A stretch of DNA of 64,000 nt, taken from contig NZ_JAPDPE010000002.1 in the NCBI RefSeq assembly GCF_026283955.1, forward strand, positions 44,389 through 108,388. The letters run 5' to 3'. A program made the translations under genes and the position numbers. Shown here in pieces: positions 46,580 through 54,840 of this stretch; the stretch's first letter is position 1; every line of letters begins with the position of its first letter. This DNA is from Dyella silvatica (GTDB lineage: Bacteria; Pseudomonadota; Gammaproteobacteria; Xanthomonadales; Rhodanobacteraceae). The notes below the pieces were generated by a model, which had not been told where the DNA came from, searched no databases, and was given only the letters and a program-made list of their open reading frames with translations.

Positions 46580-46611
46580 CTGAAAACGCGCAAAAACTTG
46601 CGCGTTTTCAG
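46580..46611. terminator. Perfect 14-bp inverted repeat before the M28 peptidase
   Basis: CTGAAAACGCGCAA and TTGCGCGTTTTCAG are exact complements around the loop AAAC, about 100 bases after the second receptor and 49 bases before the peptidase ATG. The T4 is within the stem, as in bidirectional terminators. It could also be an operator. A smaller stem (ATCGCCGCTG/CAGCGGCGAT) lies at 46485-46508. Confidence 0.5.
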
Positions 46612-46659
46612 CCTGCGCGGACACAGATACAGTCGCTCCTCAGTTATGTAGGGGCGCTT

Positions 46660-48315
46660 ATGTTTCGCTTGCTGTTGACCGCTGCCGGTTGTGTGGTACT
46701 TGCTGCATGCCAGCATCATCCGGCCGCCTCCGCCGACAACAATTCGTCCGACCCGTTGCAGGGCTTCTCGCCAGGCATCGTCGCGCCCGATCTGGCCAAG
46801 CACATCAAGGTGCTGGCGTCGGATGACTTCGAGGGCCGTGCGCCGGGTAGCAAGGGCGAGCAGCGCAGCACCGACTACATCGTTCAACAGTTCCAGCGTA
46901 TCGGCCTGGAACCCGGCAATAACGGCAGCTGGCTACAAACCGTGCCGTATGTTGCGACCACCCTGCAAAAGCCCGGGGAGGTGAAGCTCAGCATCGACGG
47001 CGCCAAGGCCAGCCCCGCCCTGACGTTCGGCCAAGACATGGTGGTCGGCTCGCTCACCCACCAGGCCCATGCCGAGATCACTAGTTCGCCGCTGGTGTTT
47101 GTCGGCTACGGCGTCGACACACCGGAAAGAAGCGACTACGCCGGCCTCGACCTGCGCGGCAAAACGGTGGTGATCCTGGTCAACAGCCCGGGCTGGAGCC
47201 ATCAAGATCCGATGCTGTTCAAAGGCCGTGAGCTGACCTATTACGGCCACTGGGCCTACAAGCTGGATGAAGCGGCCCGCCACGGAGCCGCTGCCGCCTT
47301 CATTGTGCATGACGCCGATGCCGCCGGTTATCCATGGAGCGTGGTGCAAACCGGTTGGCAGGGCGCGCAATTCAGCCTTCCCGCCAGCGAAGACCCCACC
47401 CCGCACTTGCCGGTGGCCGGCTGGCTGACCACAGCTGCGGCGCAAACCCTGTTTGCTGCTGCCGGCGCGGATTTCAACGAACTGAAAAAGGCCGCCGACC
47501 TGCCCGGCTTCAAAGCCGTCGAACTCGATGCCAAAGCCAGCCTGGCCATCGACAGCAGCATCACCCAAGGCGAATCGCATAACGTCATCGGCAAACTCAC
47601 CGGCAGCAAGCAGCCCGATGAAGCCATCGTGTATTCCGCGCACTGGGATCACCTGGGACGCGACGGTGAGCGCATTTATCACGGCGCGGTGGAAAACGCC
47701 TCGGGTGTCGCCGGCTTGCTGGAGATCGCCGAGGCCTTTACCCATCACAAACCAAAAACGCATCGCAGCATGCTGTTTCTGGCCTTTACCCTGGAAGAGT
47801 CAGGACTACTTGGCTCGCAGTATTACATCGCACATCCGGTGATGCCGCTGGATAAAACCGTCGCCGATATCGACGTCGATGCACTGACCGTGATCGGCCC
47901 CAGCCACGATATCGCGGTGATCGGTTATGGCCAGTCGCAACTGGACGATTACCTCGACGAAGCCGCCGAAACCCAACGCCGCGAAATGGCTCCGGATACC
48001 AAACCGGCCAAGGGCTCGTTCGCTCACTCCGAGCAATTCAACTTCGCCAAGGCGGGCGTGCCGGTGCTGTATGCACGCTCGGGCCTGGACTTGCTCAACG
48101 GCGGCGTAGCCGCCGGCCGCAAAGCCTACGATGACTACATCGCCAACCGTTATCATCAGCCGACCGATGTGTTCGATCCTCATTGGGATCTACGCGGCAT
48201 GGTGCAAGATCTACGTGCCCTGTTCATCGTCGGCGGCAAGCTGTCGATGGAAACCACCTACCCGCAATGGAAACCCGGCAGTGACTTCAAGCGACCTGCA
48301 TCCATCAAGCGATAG
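46660..48315 (+). CDS. M28 family metallopeptidase, lipoprotein
   Basis: A 551-residue zinc aminopeptidase of the M28 type with a lipoprotein signal (lipobox LAAC, Cys near 17), so anchored in the envelope. Layout: N-terminal lid or lobe (HIKVLASDDFEGRAPGSKGE), an inserted PA-like domain (FVGYGVDTPERSDYAGLDLRG), then the catalytic part: SAHWDHLG (zinc His and Asp), FTLEESGLLGSQYY (catalytic Glu pair), DIDVDAL and YHQPTDVF (zinc His). The bridging-Asp position usually read as DN is Glu here (HGAVENASG). It probably trims peptides imported or bound by the adjacent receptors. Confidence 0.9.
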   Translation: MFRLLLTAAGCVVLAACQHHPAASADNNSSDPLQGFSPGIVAPDLAKHIKVLASDDFEGRAPGSKGEQRSTDYIVQQFQRIGLEPGNNGSWLQTVPYVATTLQKPGEVKLSIDGAKASPALTFGQDMVVGSLTHQAHAEITSSPLVFVGYGVDTPERSDYAGLDLRGKTVVILVNSPGWSHQDPMLFKGRELTYYGHWAYKLDEAARHGAAAAFIVHDADAAGYPWSVVQTGWQGAQFSLPASEDPTPHLPVAGWLTTAAAQTLFAAAGADFNELKKAADLPGFKAVELDAKASLAIDSSITQGESHNVIGKLTGSKQPDEAIVYSAHWDHLGRDGERIYHGAVENASGVAGLLEIAEAFTHHKPKTHRSMLFLAFTLEESGLLGSQYYIAHPVMPLDKTVADIDVDALTVIGPSHDIAVIGYGQSQLDDYLDEAAETQRREMAPDTKPAKGSFAHSEQFNFAKAGVPVLYARSGLDLLNGGVAAGRKAYDDYIANRYHQPTDVFDPHWDLRGMVQDLRALFIVGGKLSMETTYPQWKPGSDFKRPASIKR

Positions 48316-48820
48316 CAGCCAGCCCGGTCAAGCTGCTCGCCTTGCCCTGGCGATCAGCCTGTTGGTCAGCACGACCTCGGTGCTGGGCACAACCGACCAC
48401 ACCCGCTTTATCAACCCGGCCAACTTGCCCGCGCCCACCGGCTATACCCAGGTGGTCGAAGCGCCGGCTGGACGCACGCTTTATCTCTCCGGACAAATCG
48501 CGCTGGATAAGCAAGGCCATTTGGTCGGCGCCAACGATTTCAGCGCCCAGGCCGAACAAGTATTCGCCAATCTTAAAACCGCGCTGGAAGCCGCTGGCGC
48601 CAGCTTCGACCAAGTAGTGAAGCTGACGATTTATGTCACCGACATGAGCCAGCTCAAAGCGCTGCGTGCGGCGCGCGATAAATACATCAATCTAAAACAC
48701 CCGCCCGCCAGCACCCTGGTCGAGGTACGCCAGCTGGCGCGCGATGGCTTGCTGCTGGAAATCGACGCCATTGCCGTGGCGCCGTTGCAGGAGCGCCCGC
48801 CGCCCTCGCAAAACGATTAG
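48281..48820 (+). CDS. RidA/YjgF family protein with N-terminal signal-like segment
   Basis: The C-terminal 125 residues are a RidA domain (LYLSGQIALDKQGHLVGAND, FANLKTALEAAGASFDQVVK, RAARDKYINLKHPPASTLVE); typical RidA hydrolyses reactive enamines/imines in the cytosol. Ahead of it is a hydrophobic stretch (AARLALAISLLVSTTSVLG) that looks like a signal peptide, implying export. The usual RidA Arg is present in the form TLVEVRQLARDG. The only reasonable start is GTG 48281, inside the 3' end of the M28 gene (35-base overlap), without a clear ribosome site. Cotranscription with the peptidase is likely. Confidence 0.78.
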   Translation: MTSSDLHPSSDSSQPGQAARLALAISLLVSTTSVLGTTDHTRFINPANLPAPTGYTQVVEAPAGRTLYLSGQIALDKQGHLVGANDFSAQAEQVFANLKTALEAAGASFDQVVKLTIYVTDMSQLKALRAARDKYINLKHPPASTLVEVRQLARDGLLLEIDAIAVAPLQERPPPSQND

Positions 48821-49580
48821 CGATGACGGTGGCGCCGCGCAAGGCCAGCTCACCCGCCTCGGCCAACTCAAGGCAACGCCAGAAGATAAATCCGTCGCTG
48901 GCCAACATGCCTTCTATCGCCCCCATTACATCGCCCACCACGCGTGAAGCGCGCACCCAGTCCGAGGTGGCGTGCTGCAAAATCACCGCGTCGGCCAGGC
49001 AATAAGCCGCCGAGACCAAGGCGTGGTTTTTCCATAGCCGCATCTCGGCATTGGCTTCGACGCTTTGCTGCCATTCATCGCTTAATTGGCGAATACGCAT
49101 CGGCGCCATCGGCGTCGTATGGAAACACTGCGCAGACAATCGCTCGGGCGGATACATCGCCACCGAGGCCAGCTCGTTCGATACCGTCCCCACTAGCTCA
49201 CGGACGTCCATCGCCACTTCATGAATGCGATGCGGCGTGCCCCGCAGATGCGCGACCACCCGGCGCAACAACAATTGATCGGAAGCACAGGGACCATGCC
49301 AGATCACCACGTCGGCAACCTCCCGCTGCAGCATCTGCAATTTGTCCAGCACACGCTGCATCTCCAGCGCAAAGTCGATGTCGCCATGCGGCGCAATGCG
49401 CTTCCAGAAGCGTACCCGGGACTGAACGTGGTCATCGATGCCGGCCAGCGGTCCGATCGCAAGATCATCGCGCAGCACCACGATCTGATCGGATCTGCCA
49501 GCCTTGGCGAGCGCATGGCGCAAGGTGCCGCCAGCCGAGTCGCCATAAACCACATGGATATAAGGCAAAAGGCTACTCAT
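48687..49580 (-). CDS. DUF1835/DUF3658 domain protein
   Basis: A 297-residue protein. The start IHVVYGDSAGGTLRHALAKA is the DUF1835 signature and the second half (WRCLELAEAGELALRG) matches the end of DUF3658. Its function is unknown. The start at 49580 (MSSLLPYIHVV) follows GGGGAA. The last 45 or so residues (NRFARAAGAPATAPRQWRR and on) are Arg/Ala/Pro-rich, unlike the family, and are read antisense to the 3' end of the RidA gene (134-base convergent overlap). An out-of-frame TAA just past the expected end suggests a late frameshift that removed the original stop. Confidence 0.75.
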   Translation of the reverse strand: MSSLLPYIHVVYGDSAGGTLRHALAKAGRSDQIVVLRDDLAIGPLAGIDDHVQSRVRFWKRIAPHGDIDFALEMQRVLDKLQMLQREVADVVIWHGPCASDQLLLRRVVAHLRGTPHRIHEVAMDVRELVGTVSNELASVAMYPPERLSAQCFHTTPMAPMRIRQLSDEWQQSVEANAEMRLWKNHALVSAAYCLADAVILQHATSDWVRASRVVGDVMGAIEGMLASDGFIFWRCLELAEAGELALRGATVIANRFARAAGAPATAPRQWRRFPAASHRAPAGVPRPGCWRAGVLD

Positions 49581-49782
49581 GGATTCCCCGATGGCAAGCA
49601 AACAGGCTTGGCAATGTGTGACGCCGGTTGGCCTGTCGCATCATCGCCCACGCATTGTAGTCACGCTGTAACGCCCGGCGACAATCCTGCGACAACGCCC
49701 GTATTTCCCCGAGGTCACTGGATTTCCACCAGCCCCGACGCAAGCGCCGAAGGCCACGCTGTAAGCCCGCTGCCTCAGTCAA
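49573..49782 (-). CDS. Possible 69-residue basic protein upstream of the DUF1835 gene
   Basis: An ORF from TTG 49782 whose TAG overlaps the DUF1835 start (ATGAGTAG). The sequence is rich in Arg and Trp (LQRGLRRLRRGWWKSSDLGE, YNAWAMMRQANRRH) and looks like amphipathic helices. There is no good ribosome site. The stop/start overlap would couple it to the DUF1835 gene. I recognise no family, and it may be non-coding. Confidence 0.3.
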   Translation of the reverse strand: MTEAAGLQRGLRRLRRGWWKSSDLGEIRALSQDCRRALQRDYNAWAMMRQANRRHTLPSLFACHRGIHE

Positions 49783-49997
49783 ATCAAAGGCAGTGTGAAC
49801 GGGTCCGCTGAAGCGGCAGTGCGCGCGATAGACAAGTCGATCTAGACAACCAGCACCGCATGTCCTCTTTGCGCAGTCCGCGCGCCATCACCGCTAAACC
49901 AACGTGAAATGAGCGCCCCCTTTAATAGGCAGGTCAATCGGCGGCGTGCGTCCTGTCTAGCGCCCGCCCGTCATTCAACTCTATCCAAGGCCTACCT

Positions 49998-52256
49998 ATG
50001 ACGTTGCTCCGCACCCCTCTCTGTCTTGCATTGCTGGCGCTATTCCCCTTGCTCGCACACGCGGGCGATGACACCACCGCGCCCGTCGATGAAACGGCCC
50101 CGGCCGCGACCACCAAGACACTGGAAGCCATTTCAGTAGTAGGCCAGAACGCCACCCGCCAGGTGCAGCAGATGGACAAGGCGCAGATCGAGCAATTCAC
50201 GCCCGGCACCAGCCCGATCCAGATGCTATCGAAACTGCCGGGTGTCAATTACGTCAGCAACGACCCTTTCGGTACCGATGAATGGTCCACGCGCATTAGC
50301 TTGCGCGGTTTTAATCACACCCAGCTCGGCTACACGCTCGACGGTATTCCACTGGGCAATACCGACTACCACAGCGGCGACGGCCTCAGCGTAACCCGCG
50401 CCTGGATCGGCGAAAACCTCGGCGAACTGGATCTGGCCCAAGGCTCAGGCGCGCTGGGTACGGCATCGACCAGCAACCTCGGCGGCACTGTGCAGTTGCA
50501 TACTTCCGACCCGAGCATGACCCCGGGCGTGCGGGTCAATGCCACCGGCGGCAGCTATGGCTTCAAGCGTGGCTATATCCGCGCCGATACCGGCAACCTC
50601 GACGGTTTCCGCGGCTATATCTCCGGCATGTATGTCGATGCGCCGAAGTGGAAAGGCAACGACGACCAGACCCAGAAGCAGCTCAACGCCAAGGCGCTGT
50701 ATGAGTGGGAGGGCGGCCGCATTACCGGCTTGCTCGATGTCGTGCGTCGCATCGAGCAGCCATATATGGACTTGTCGCTGGATTCGCTCAAGCGCTGCGG
50801 CTATCGCTTCGACTACCTGGCGCCCGATTGGCAGCGCGCCGTCAACATTGCCAACGGCAAGTACAGCGGCTGCGTGACCAACCCCGATGACACCTACTAC
50901 AACGGCAACGGTATTCGTCATGACGACGTCGCGTCGGTCAAGGGCGAGTTCTTTCTCACCGACCAGCTGACCCTGAATGTGCAGCCGTATTACCACCACG
51001 ACCTGGGCCAGGGTCACTGGTATGCGCCGGCGTCGGATCTGCCATACACCCCGGCACCGGGCGATGCGCCGATCGCCTTGCGCCTCTCGCACTACCTGAT
51101 GCTGCGCGACGGTATCGTCAACTCGTTGAGCTATGACGTCGGCAATCACCACATCGAAGGCGGCTTCTGGTTCGAGGACAGCAAGTACACCATCGGACGC
51201 AGCTACCAGCCGATCTCCGCCTCCGGCGGCCCGATCAGCCAGGACAAGATTTACGACACCTACTACAACTCGATTTTCCGCCAGCGCTTCACCACCCTGA
51301 CCCGTCAGTGGTATCTGCAAGATTCGTTCTCGGTGCTGGATGACACGCTGCGCATCGACGCCGGCTTCAAGGGGCATAACGTCACCACCAACGCCATCGC
51401 CTTGCTGCCAGGCCGCGCCAGTGGCGCACTGACGGCACAAAGCGGTTTTCTGCCGCAGGTGGGCGCCAACTACAAAATCGGTAACGGCTGGGAGGCCTTC
51501 GCCTCGTTCTCGATGAACCAGAACGCCTTCGAGCCCGGCGCCAACGGTGCATGGTCGTCCAACCAGGCCACCTTCAATGGCTTGCGCGGCAGCTTGCGTC
51601 CCGAACGCTCGGCCAATAGCGAGCTGGGCCTGCGCTATGTCGACAGCACCATTCAATCGTCGCTGGCGCTGTACAACATCGACTTCAAGAACCGCCTGCT
51701 GGTCATCGTGCCCTGCGCCGGCGTGGTCAGCTGCCCGAACCAGATCGCCAACGTCGGCAAGGTCAATTCGCAAGGTGCGGAGTTCACCTTCGTCTGGCAG
51801 CCGACCCCGGCACTGCGCTGGTTCAACTCGGCCACCTACAACGATGCCAAGTACAAGGACAACTACCTCGACGCCGGCGTGCTGATTCCGACCAAGGGCA
51901 AGACCGTGGTCGATTCGCCCAAGCAGATGTTCTCCAGCGAGCTGTCGTACAAGTTCGGTGACTTCCGCGCCTCGCTCGGCACCAAGTACACCGGCGCGCG
52001 CTACTACACCTACGTCAACGACCAGCGCATCGACGGCTTCTGGCTGTGGGACGCCGGCCTGTCCTGGGAGCAGAAGAACCTTGGTTTCGCCAAAGACCTG
52101 AAGATCTCGCTGACGCTGACCAATCTGCTCAACAAAAAGTACATCGCCACCGTCGATAGCAATGGCTTCACCACCAGCGACCCGACTGGCACCTTCCAAA
52201 GCCTGCTGGTGGGCTCCCCGCGACAGGGCTTCCTGACTGTCGATATGTCGTTCTGA
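49998..52256 (+). CDS. TonB-dependent receptor next to phospholipase C
   Basis: A 752-residue receptor: signal peptide (ALLALFPLLAHAG) to about residue 23, TonB-box region KTLEAISVVGQ, plug motifs (LSKLPGVNYVSNDPFGTDEW, ISLRGFNHTQLGYTLDGIPL, GSGALGTASTSNLGGTVQLH) and a barrel ending RQGFLTVDMSF. The plug differs from the tandem pair at 41-46 kb, so it belongs to another subfamily. It is followed 59 bases later by a Tat-exported phospholipase C. Together they suggest uptake of a phosphorus- or choline-containing product; no substrate can be assigned. Confidence 0.9.
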   Translation: MTLLRTPLCLALLALFPLLAHAGDDTTAPVDETAPAATTKTLEAISVVGQNATRQVQQMDKAQIEQFTPGTSPIQMLSKLPGVNYVSNDPFGTDEWSTRISLRGFNHTQLGYTLDGIPLGNTDYHSGDGLSVTRAWIGENLGELDLAQGSGALGTASTSNLGGTVQLHTSDPSMTPGVRVNATGGSYGFKRGYIRADTGNLDGFRGYISGMYVDAPKWKGNDDQTQKQLNAKALYEWEGGRITGLLDVVRRIEQPYMDLSLDSLKRCGYRFDYLAPDWQRAVNIANGKYSGCVTNPDDTYYNGNGIRHDDVASVKGEFFLTDQLTLNVQPYYHHDLGQGHWYAPASDLPYTPAPGDAPIALRLSHYLMLRDGIVNSLSYDVGNHHIEGGFWFEDSKYTIGRSYQPISASGGPISQDKIYDTYYNSIFRQRFTTLTRQWYLQDSFSVLDDTLRIDAGFKGHNVTTNAIALLPGRASGALTAQSGFLPQVGANYKIGNGWEAFASFSMNQNAFEPGANGAWSSNQATFNGLRGSLRPERSANSELGLRYVDSTIQSSLALYNIDFKNRLLVIVPCAGVVSCPNQIANVGKVNSQGAEFTFVWQPTPALRWFNSATYNDAKYKDNYLDAGVLIPTKGKTVVDSPKQMFSSELSYKFGDFRASLGTKYTGARYYTYVNDQRIDGFWLWDAGLSWEQKNLGFAKDLKISLTLTNLLNKKYIATVDSNGFTTSDPTGTFQSLLVGSPRQGFLTVDMSF

Positions 52257-52278
52257 TCGAAACATCCGATAAGCCCCC

Positions 52279-52297
52279 GCCCCCGCCAGGCGGGGGC
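52279..52297 (+). other. GC-rich hairpin between receptor and phospholipase genes
   Basis: A 7-bp stem GCCCCCG/CGGGGGC with loop CCAGG, without a T-run, sits 22 bases after the receptor stop. It is likely an mRNA stabilising or attenuating element within an operon. Confidence 0.35.
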
Positions 52298-52315
52298 CTT
52301 CAACGGAGAAGTACG

Positions 52316-54346
52316 ATGACGCAAGACAAGACCCCCGATGTCAGTCGTCGCAAATTCATGAAAGCTGCCGCGGTAACCGCCGGCAGCGCCATGGCGATGG
52401 CCGCGCTGCCACCGGCGCTACGCAAGGCGATGGCGACAACTCTACCCAGGGGTACCGCCAGCAACAGCATCAACGACGTGCAGCATGTCGTGATCTTCAT
52501 GCAGGAAAACCGCTCGTTCGATCACTACTTCGGCACCCTCAAGGGTATTCGCGGTTTCGGCGATCGACAGCTTGCACCGCTGCCCAACGGCAATAGCGTG
52601 TTCTACCAGCCGACCAGCACCTCCGGCCATTACATCCTGCCGTTCCATATGGACACCACGACCACCAACGCCATCTGCGCCAATGCGGCGGCGATGAGTT
52701 ATCCGGTGGACATCGGCATCTGGAACAAAGGCCGCTTCGACAGTTGGAATACCGCCCGCGACCCCGGCTTGGGCATGGGCTATTTCAAATCGGCCGACCT
52801 GGCTTTTTATTACGCACTCGCTGATGCCTTTACGGTATGCGATGCCTATCACTGCTCCACCCTGACCCAGACCAACCCCAATCGGCTGCACTTGTTCAGC
52901 GGCAGCAATGGGCTTTCGGTGGGCGACACGGCGGTACTGGACAACACCGAGCCGGCTGCCGGCTTTACCTGGACCACCTACGCCGAGCGCCTGCAACAGG
53001 CCGGGGTGAGCTGGAAGGTTTATCAGCAGACCGATAATTTCGACGACAACGCACTGGCCTGGTTCAGCAATTTCAAGAATGCCCAGCCCGGCGATGCGCT
53101 ATACGACCGCGGCATGGCGACGGTGCCGGACCTGGTGCAGGCGTTTGCCGATGACATAAACAATGGCACGCTGCCGCAAGTCTCGTGGATCGTCGCGCCC
53201 GCCAGCCTCTCTGAACACGCCAACTACAAGCCCGCGGTCGGTGAAGACCTCACGGCTCGCTTGTTGACCGCCCTGGCCGCATCGCCAGAGACCTGGGCCA
53301 ACACCGTGTTCATTCTCAACTACGACGAGAATGGCGGCTTCTTCGACCATATGCCGCCGCTGACCCCGCCGCCCTCCAGCAGCTACGGTTTGTCGACCGT
53401 CAGTGTCACTGGCGAAGTCACCGCCGGTCAGCCGATTGGCCTGGGCTTTCGCGTACCCATGACCATCATCTCGCCGTGGACACAAGGCGGCTGGGTCTGC
53501 TCGGAAGTGTTCGATCACACCTCGGTGATCCGCTTTCTGGAAAACCGCTTCGGCGTCGCCGAACCCAATATCAGCGCCTGGCGCCGCGCCGTTTGCGGCG
53601 ACCTCACCAGCGCCTTCAACTTCGATCTCAGCAATACGACATGGCCTGCGCTGCCTGACACCAGCAACTACGTCGCGCAGGCCAACCTGCAATGCACCAC
53701 GCTGCCTAACTCCAGCGTGCCTGCCGTCCAATCGGTACCCGTACAAAGCACCGGCACACGCCCGGCACGTGCGTTGCCCTATGTGCTGCAAGCCGATGGT
53801 CGCATCGACGTTGCCAACGGCCGCTTCTGGATCGACTTCACCAATGCCGGCAGCGCCGGCGCGGTGTTTCAGGTCTATGCCGGCAATCGCAGCGATGGCC
53901 CGTGGACTTACACCGTCGAGGCCGGCAAAAAGCTTAGCGATTACTGGAGCGCCGTGCGCTACAGCGCCGGCGTCTACGACCTCAGCGTGCGCGGTCCGAA
54001 CGGATACCGCCGGGATTTTCACGGCCTGGTAAAAACCAGCTACCCGCTTGAAGTACAGCTGCGGCCAACGACCAACGGCACCGGCGTCACGCTCAGCTTC
54101 AGCAATCGCGGCAGCAAGCCGATCACCGCGTCAGTAAGCAATCTCGCCTACGGCAGCAGCACGCCGGTCAGTGTCCAAGTGGCCGCCAACAGCACCACCC
54201 AACTCAACTGGAGCGACGCCAGCAACGGCGGCGGCTGGCACGACATCCAGGTGCTATGCAGCCAGGATGCCCAGTTCAAGCGCCGCTATGCCGGCCGTGT
54301 CGAAAATGGCCTGCCAGGCATCACCGATCCCGCCATGGGCCTCTAA
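52316..54346 (+). CDS. Phosphocholine-specific phospholipase C (Tat-exported)
   Basis: A 676-residue phosphoesterase of the bacterial phospholipase C/AcpA superfamily, which cleaves phosphatidylcholine or sphingomyelin head groups. The Tat signal SRRKFMKAAAVTAG is at the N-terminus. Catalytic segments are VVIFMQENRSFDHYFGTLKG, TLTQTNPNRLHLFSG (nucleophile region), WIVAPASLSEHANYKPAVGE and FILNYDENGGFFDHMPP. Two C-terminal beta domains (about 470-570 and 580-670, the DUF756 type) complete the PlcH/PlcN layout. A GGAGAAG ribosome site precedes the ATG. It forms a unit with the upstream receptor. Confidence 0.93.
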   Translation: MTQDKTPDVSRRKFMKAAAVTAGSAMAMAALPPALRKAMATTLPRGTASNSINDVQHVVIFMQENRSFDHYFGTLKGIRGFGDRQLAPLPNGNSVFYQPTSTSGHYILPFHMDTTTTNAICANAAAMSYPVDIGIWNKGRFDSWNTARDPGLGMGYFKSADLAFYYALADAFTVCDAYHCSTLTQTNPNRLHLFSGSNGLSVGDTAVLDNTEPAAGFTWTTYAERLQQAGVSWKVYQQTDNFDDNALAWFSNFKNAQPGDALYDRGMATVPDLVQAFADDINNGTLPQVSWIVAPASLSEHANYKPAVGEDLTARLLTALAASPETWANTVFILNYDENGGFFDHMPPLTPPPSSSYGLSTVSVTGEVTAGQPIGLGFRVPMTIISPWTQGGWVCSEVFDHTSVIRFLENRFGVAEPNISAWRRAVCGDLTSAFNFDLSNTTWPALPDTSNYVAQANLQCTTLPNSSVPAVQSVPVQSTGTRPARALPYVLQADGRIDVANGRFWIDFTNAGSAGAVFQVYAGNRSDGPWTYTVEAGKKLSDYWSAVRYSAGVYDLSVRGPNGYRRDFHGLVKTSYPLEVQLRPTTNGTGVTLSFSNRGSKPITASVSNLAYGSSTPVSVQVAANSTTQLNWSDASNGGGWHDIQVLCSQDAQFKRRYAGRVENGLPGITDPAMGL

Positions 54347-54368
54347 CGCAACCCGCTGAAAAAGCCTT

Positions 54369-54408
54369 TGGCCCCTCCCCCTGCAAGCAGGGGGAGGTTG
54401 GGAGGGGG
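54369..54408 (+). repeat. REP-like palindromic repeat, single copy
   Basis: CCCCTCCCCCTGC and GCAGGGGGAGG form a stem around AA, with the tail TTGGGAGGGGG. It matches unit B of the doublet at 39993-40032 in stem and tail, with a different loop. It lies 22 bases after the phospholipase stop and could also act as a 3' mRNA barrier. Confidence 0.65.
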
Positions 54409-54457
54409 TGCTCTCACTCTCGCACCGCTGTTCATAGCTGCAAGGACTGCACCTTTC

Positions 54458-54799
54458 ATGAACACGTCGCAGGCCAATCACCGTTTAGTCATTTCCGGGC
54501 GGCAGACTTTCGCCGTGGTATTGACGAAGGAACGCATGGTGTTGGCGCAGTACGTGTATTCAGCAAAAATCGGTTTGTTTCGCATCGTGCAGCATGGCCA
54601 CCGTTGGCGCAGCCTGCTTGACGCCGAAGAAATCGACCGGCACGACTCAGCCGAATCCGCCTTGCATGCGCTACGCCAACAATGGCCGCAAGCGCGATTA
54701 CCCGATCGACTTCAGCTATGGCGTCATCTGCCTGCGCTCGCGCTTTCGCATTCGCGGCCGGCGGATGAGCCGGTGATTCGCTGGAAGTTGACCGGCTAG
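54458..54799 (+). CDS. Hypothetical protein, 113 residues
   Basis: An ORF from ATG 54458 (MNTSQANHRLVISGRQTFAV) with a plausible small alpha/beta pattern (LAQYVYSAKIGLFRIVQHGH, HDSAESALHALRQQWPQ). It has no signal peptide or recognised motif. AAGGA lies 18 bases upstream, which is far. It is between the phospholipase and the convergent antiporter gene. The C-terminal third is Arg/Leu/Pro-rich and may not be real coding sequence. Confidence 0.4.
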   Translation: MNTSQANHRLVISGRQTFAVVLTKERMVLAQYVYSAKIGLFRIVQHGHRWRSLLDAEEIDRHDSAESALHALRQQWPQARLPDRLQLWRHLPALALSHSRPADEPVIRWKLTG

Positions 54800-54840
54800 C
54801 CGCCCACCTCATCGGCGATAGCACAGGCCGATCGCCGTGG

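Noticed and set aside
50445..52265. 606-codon minus-strand frame opposite the third TonB receptor
   Set aside because: The plus strand is a complete receptor with signal peptide and terminal Phe; the minus frame has no domain.
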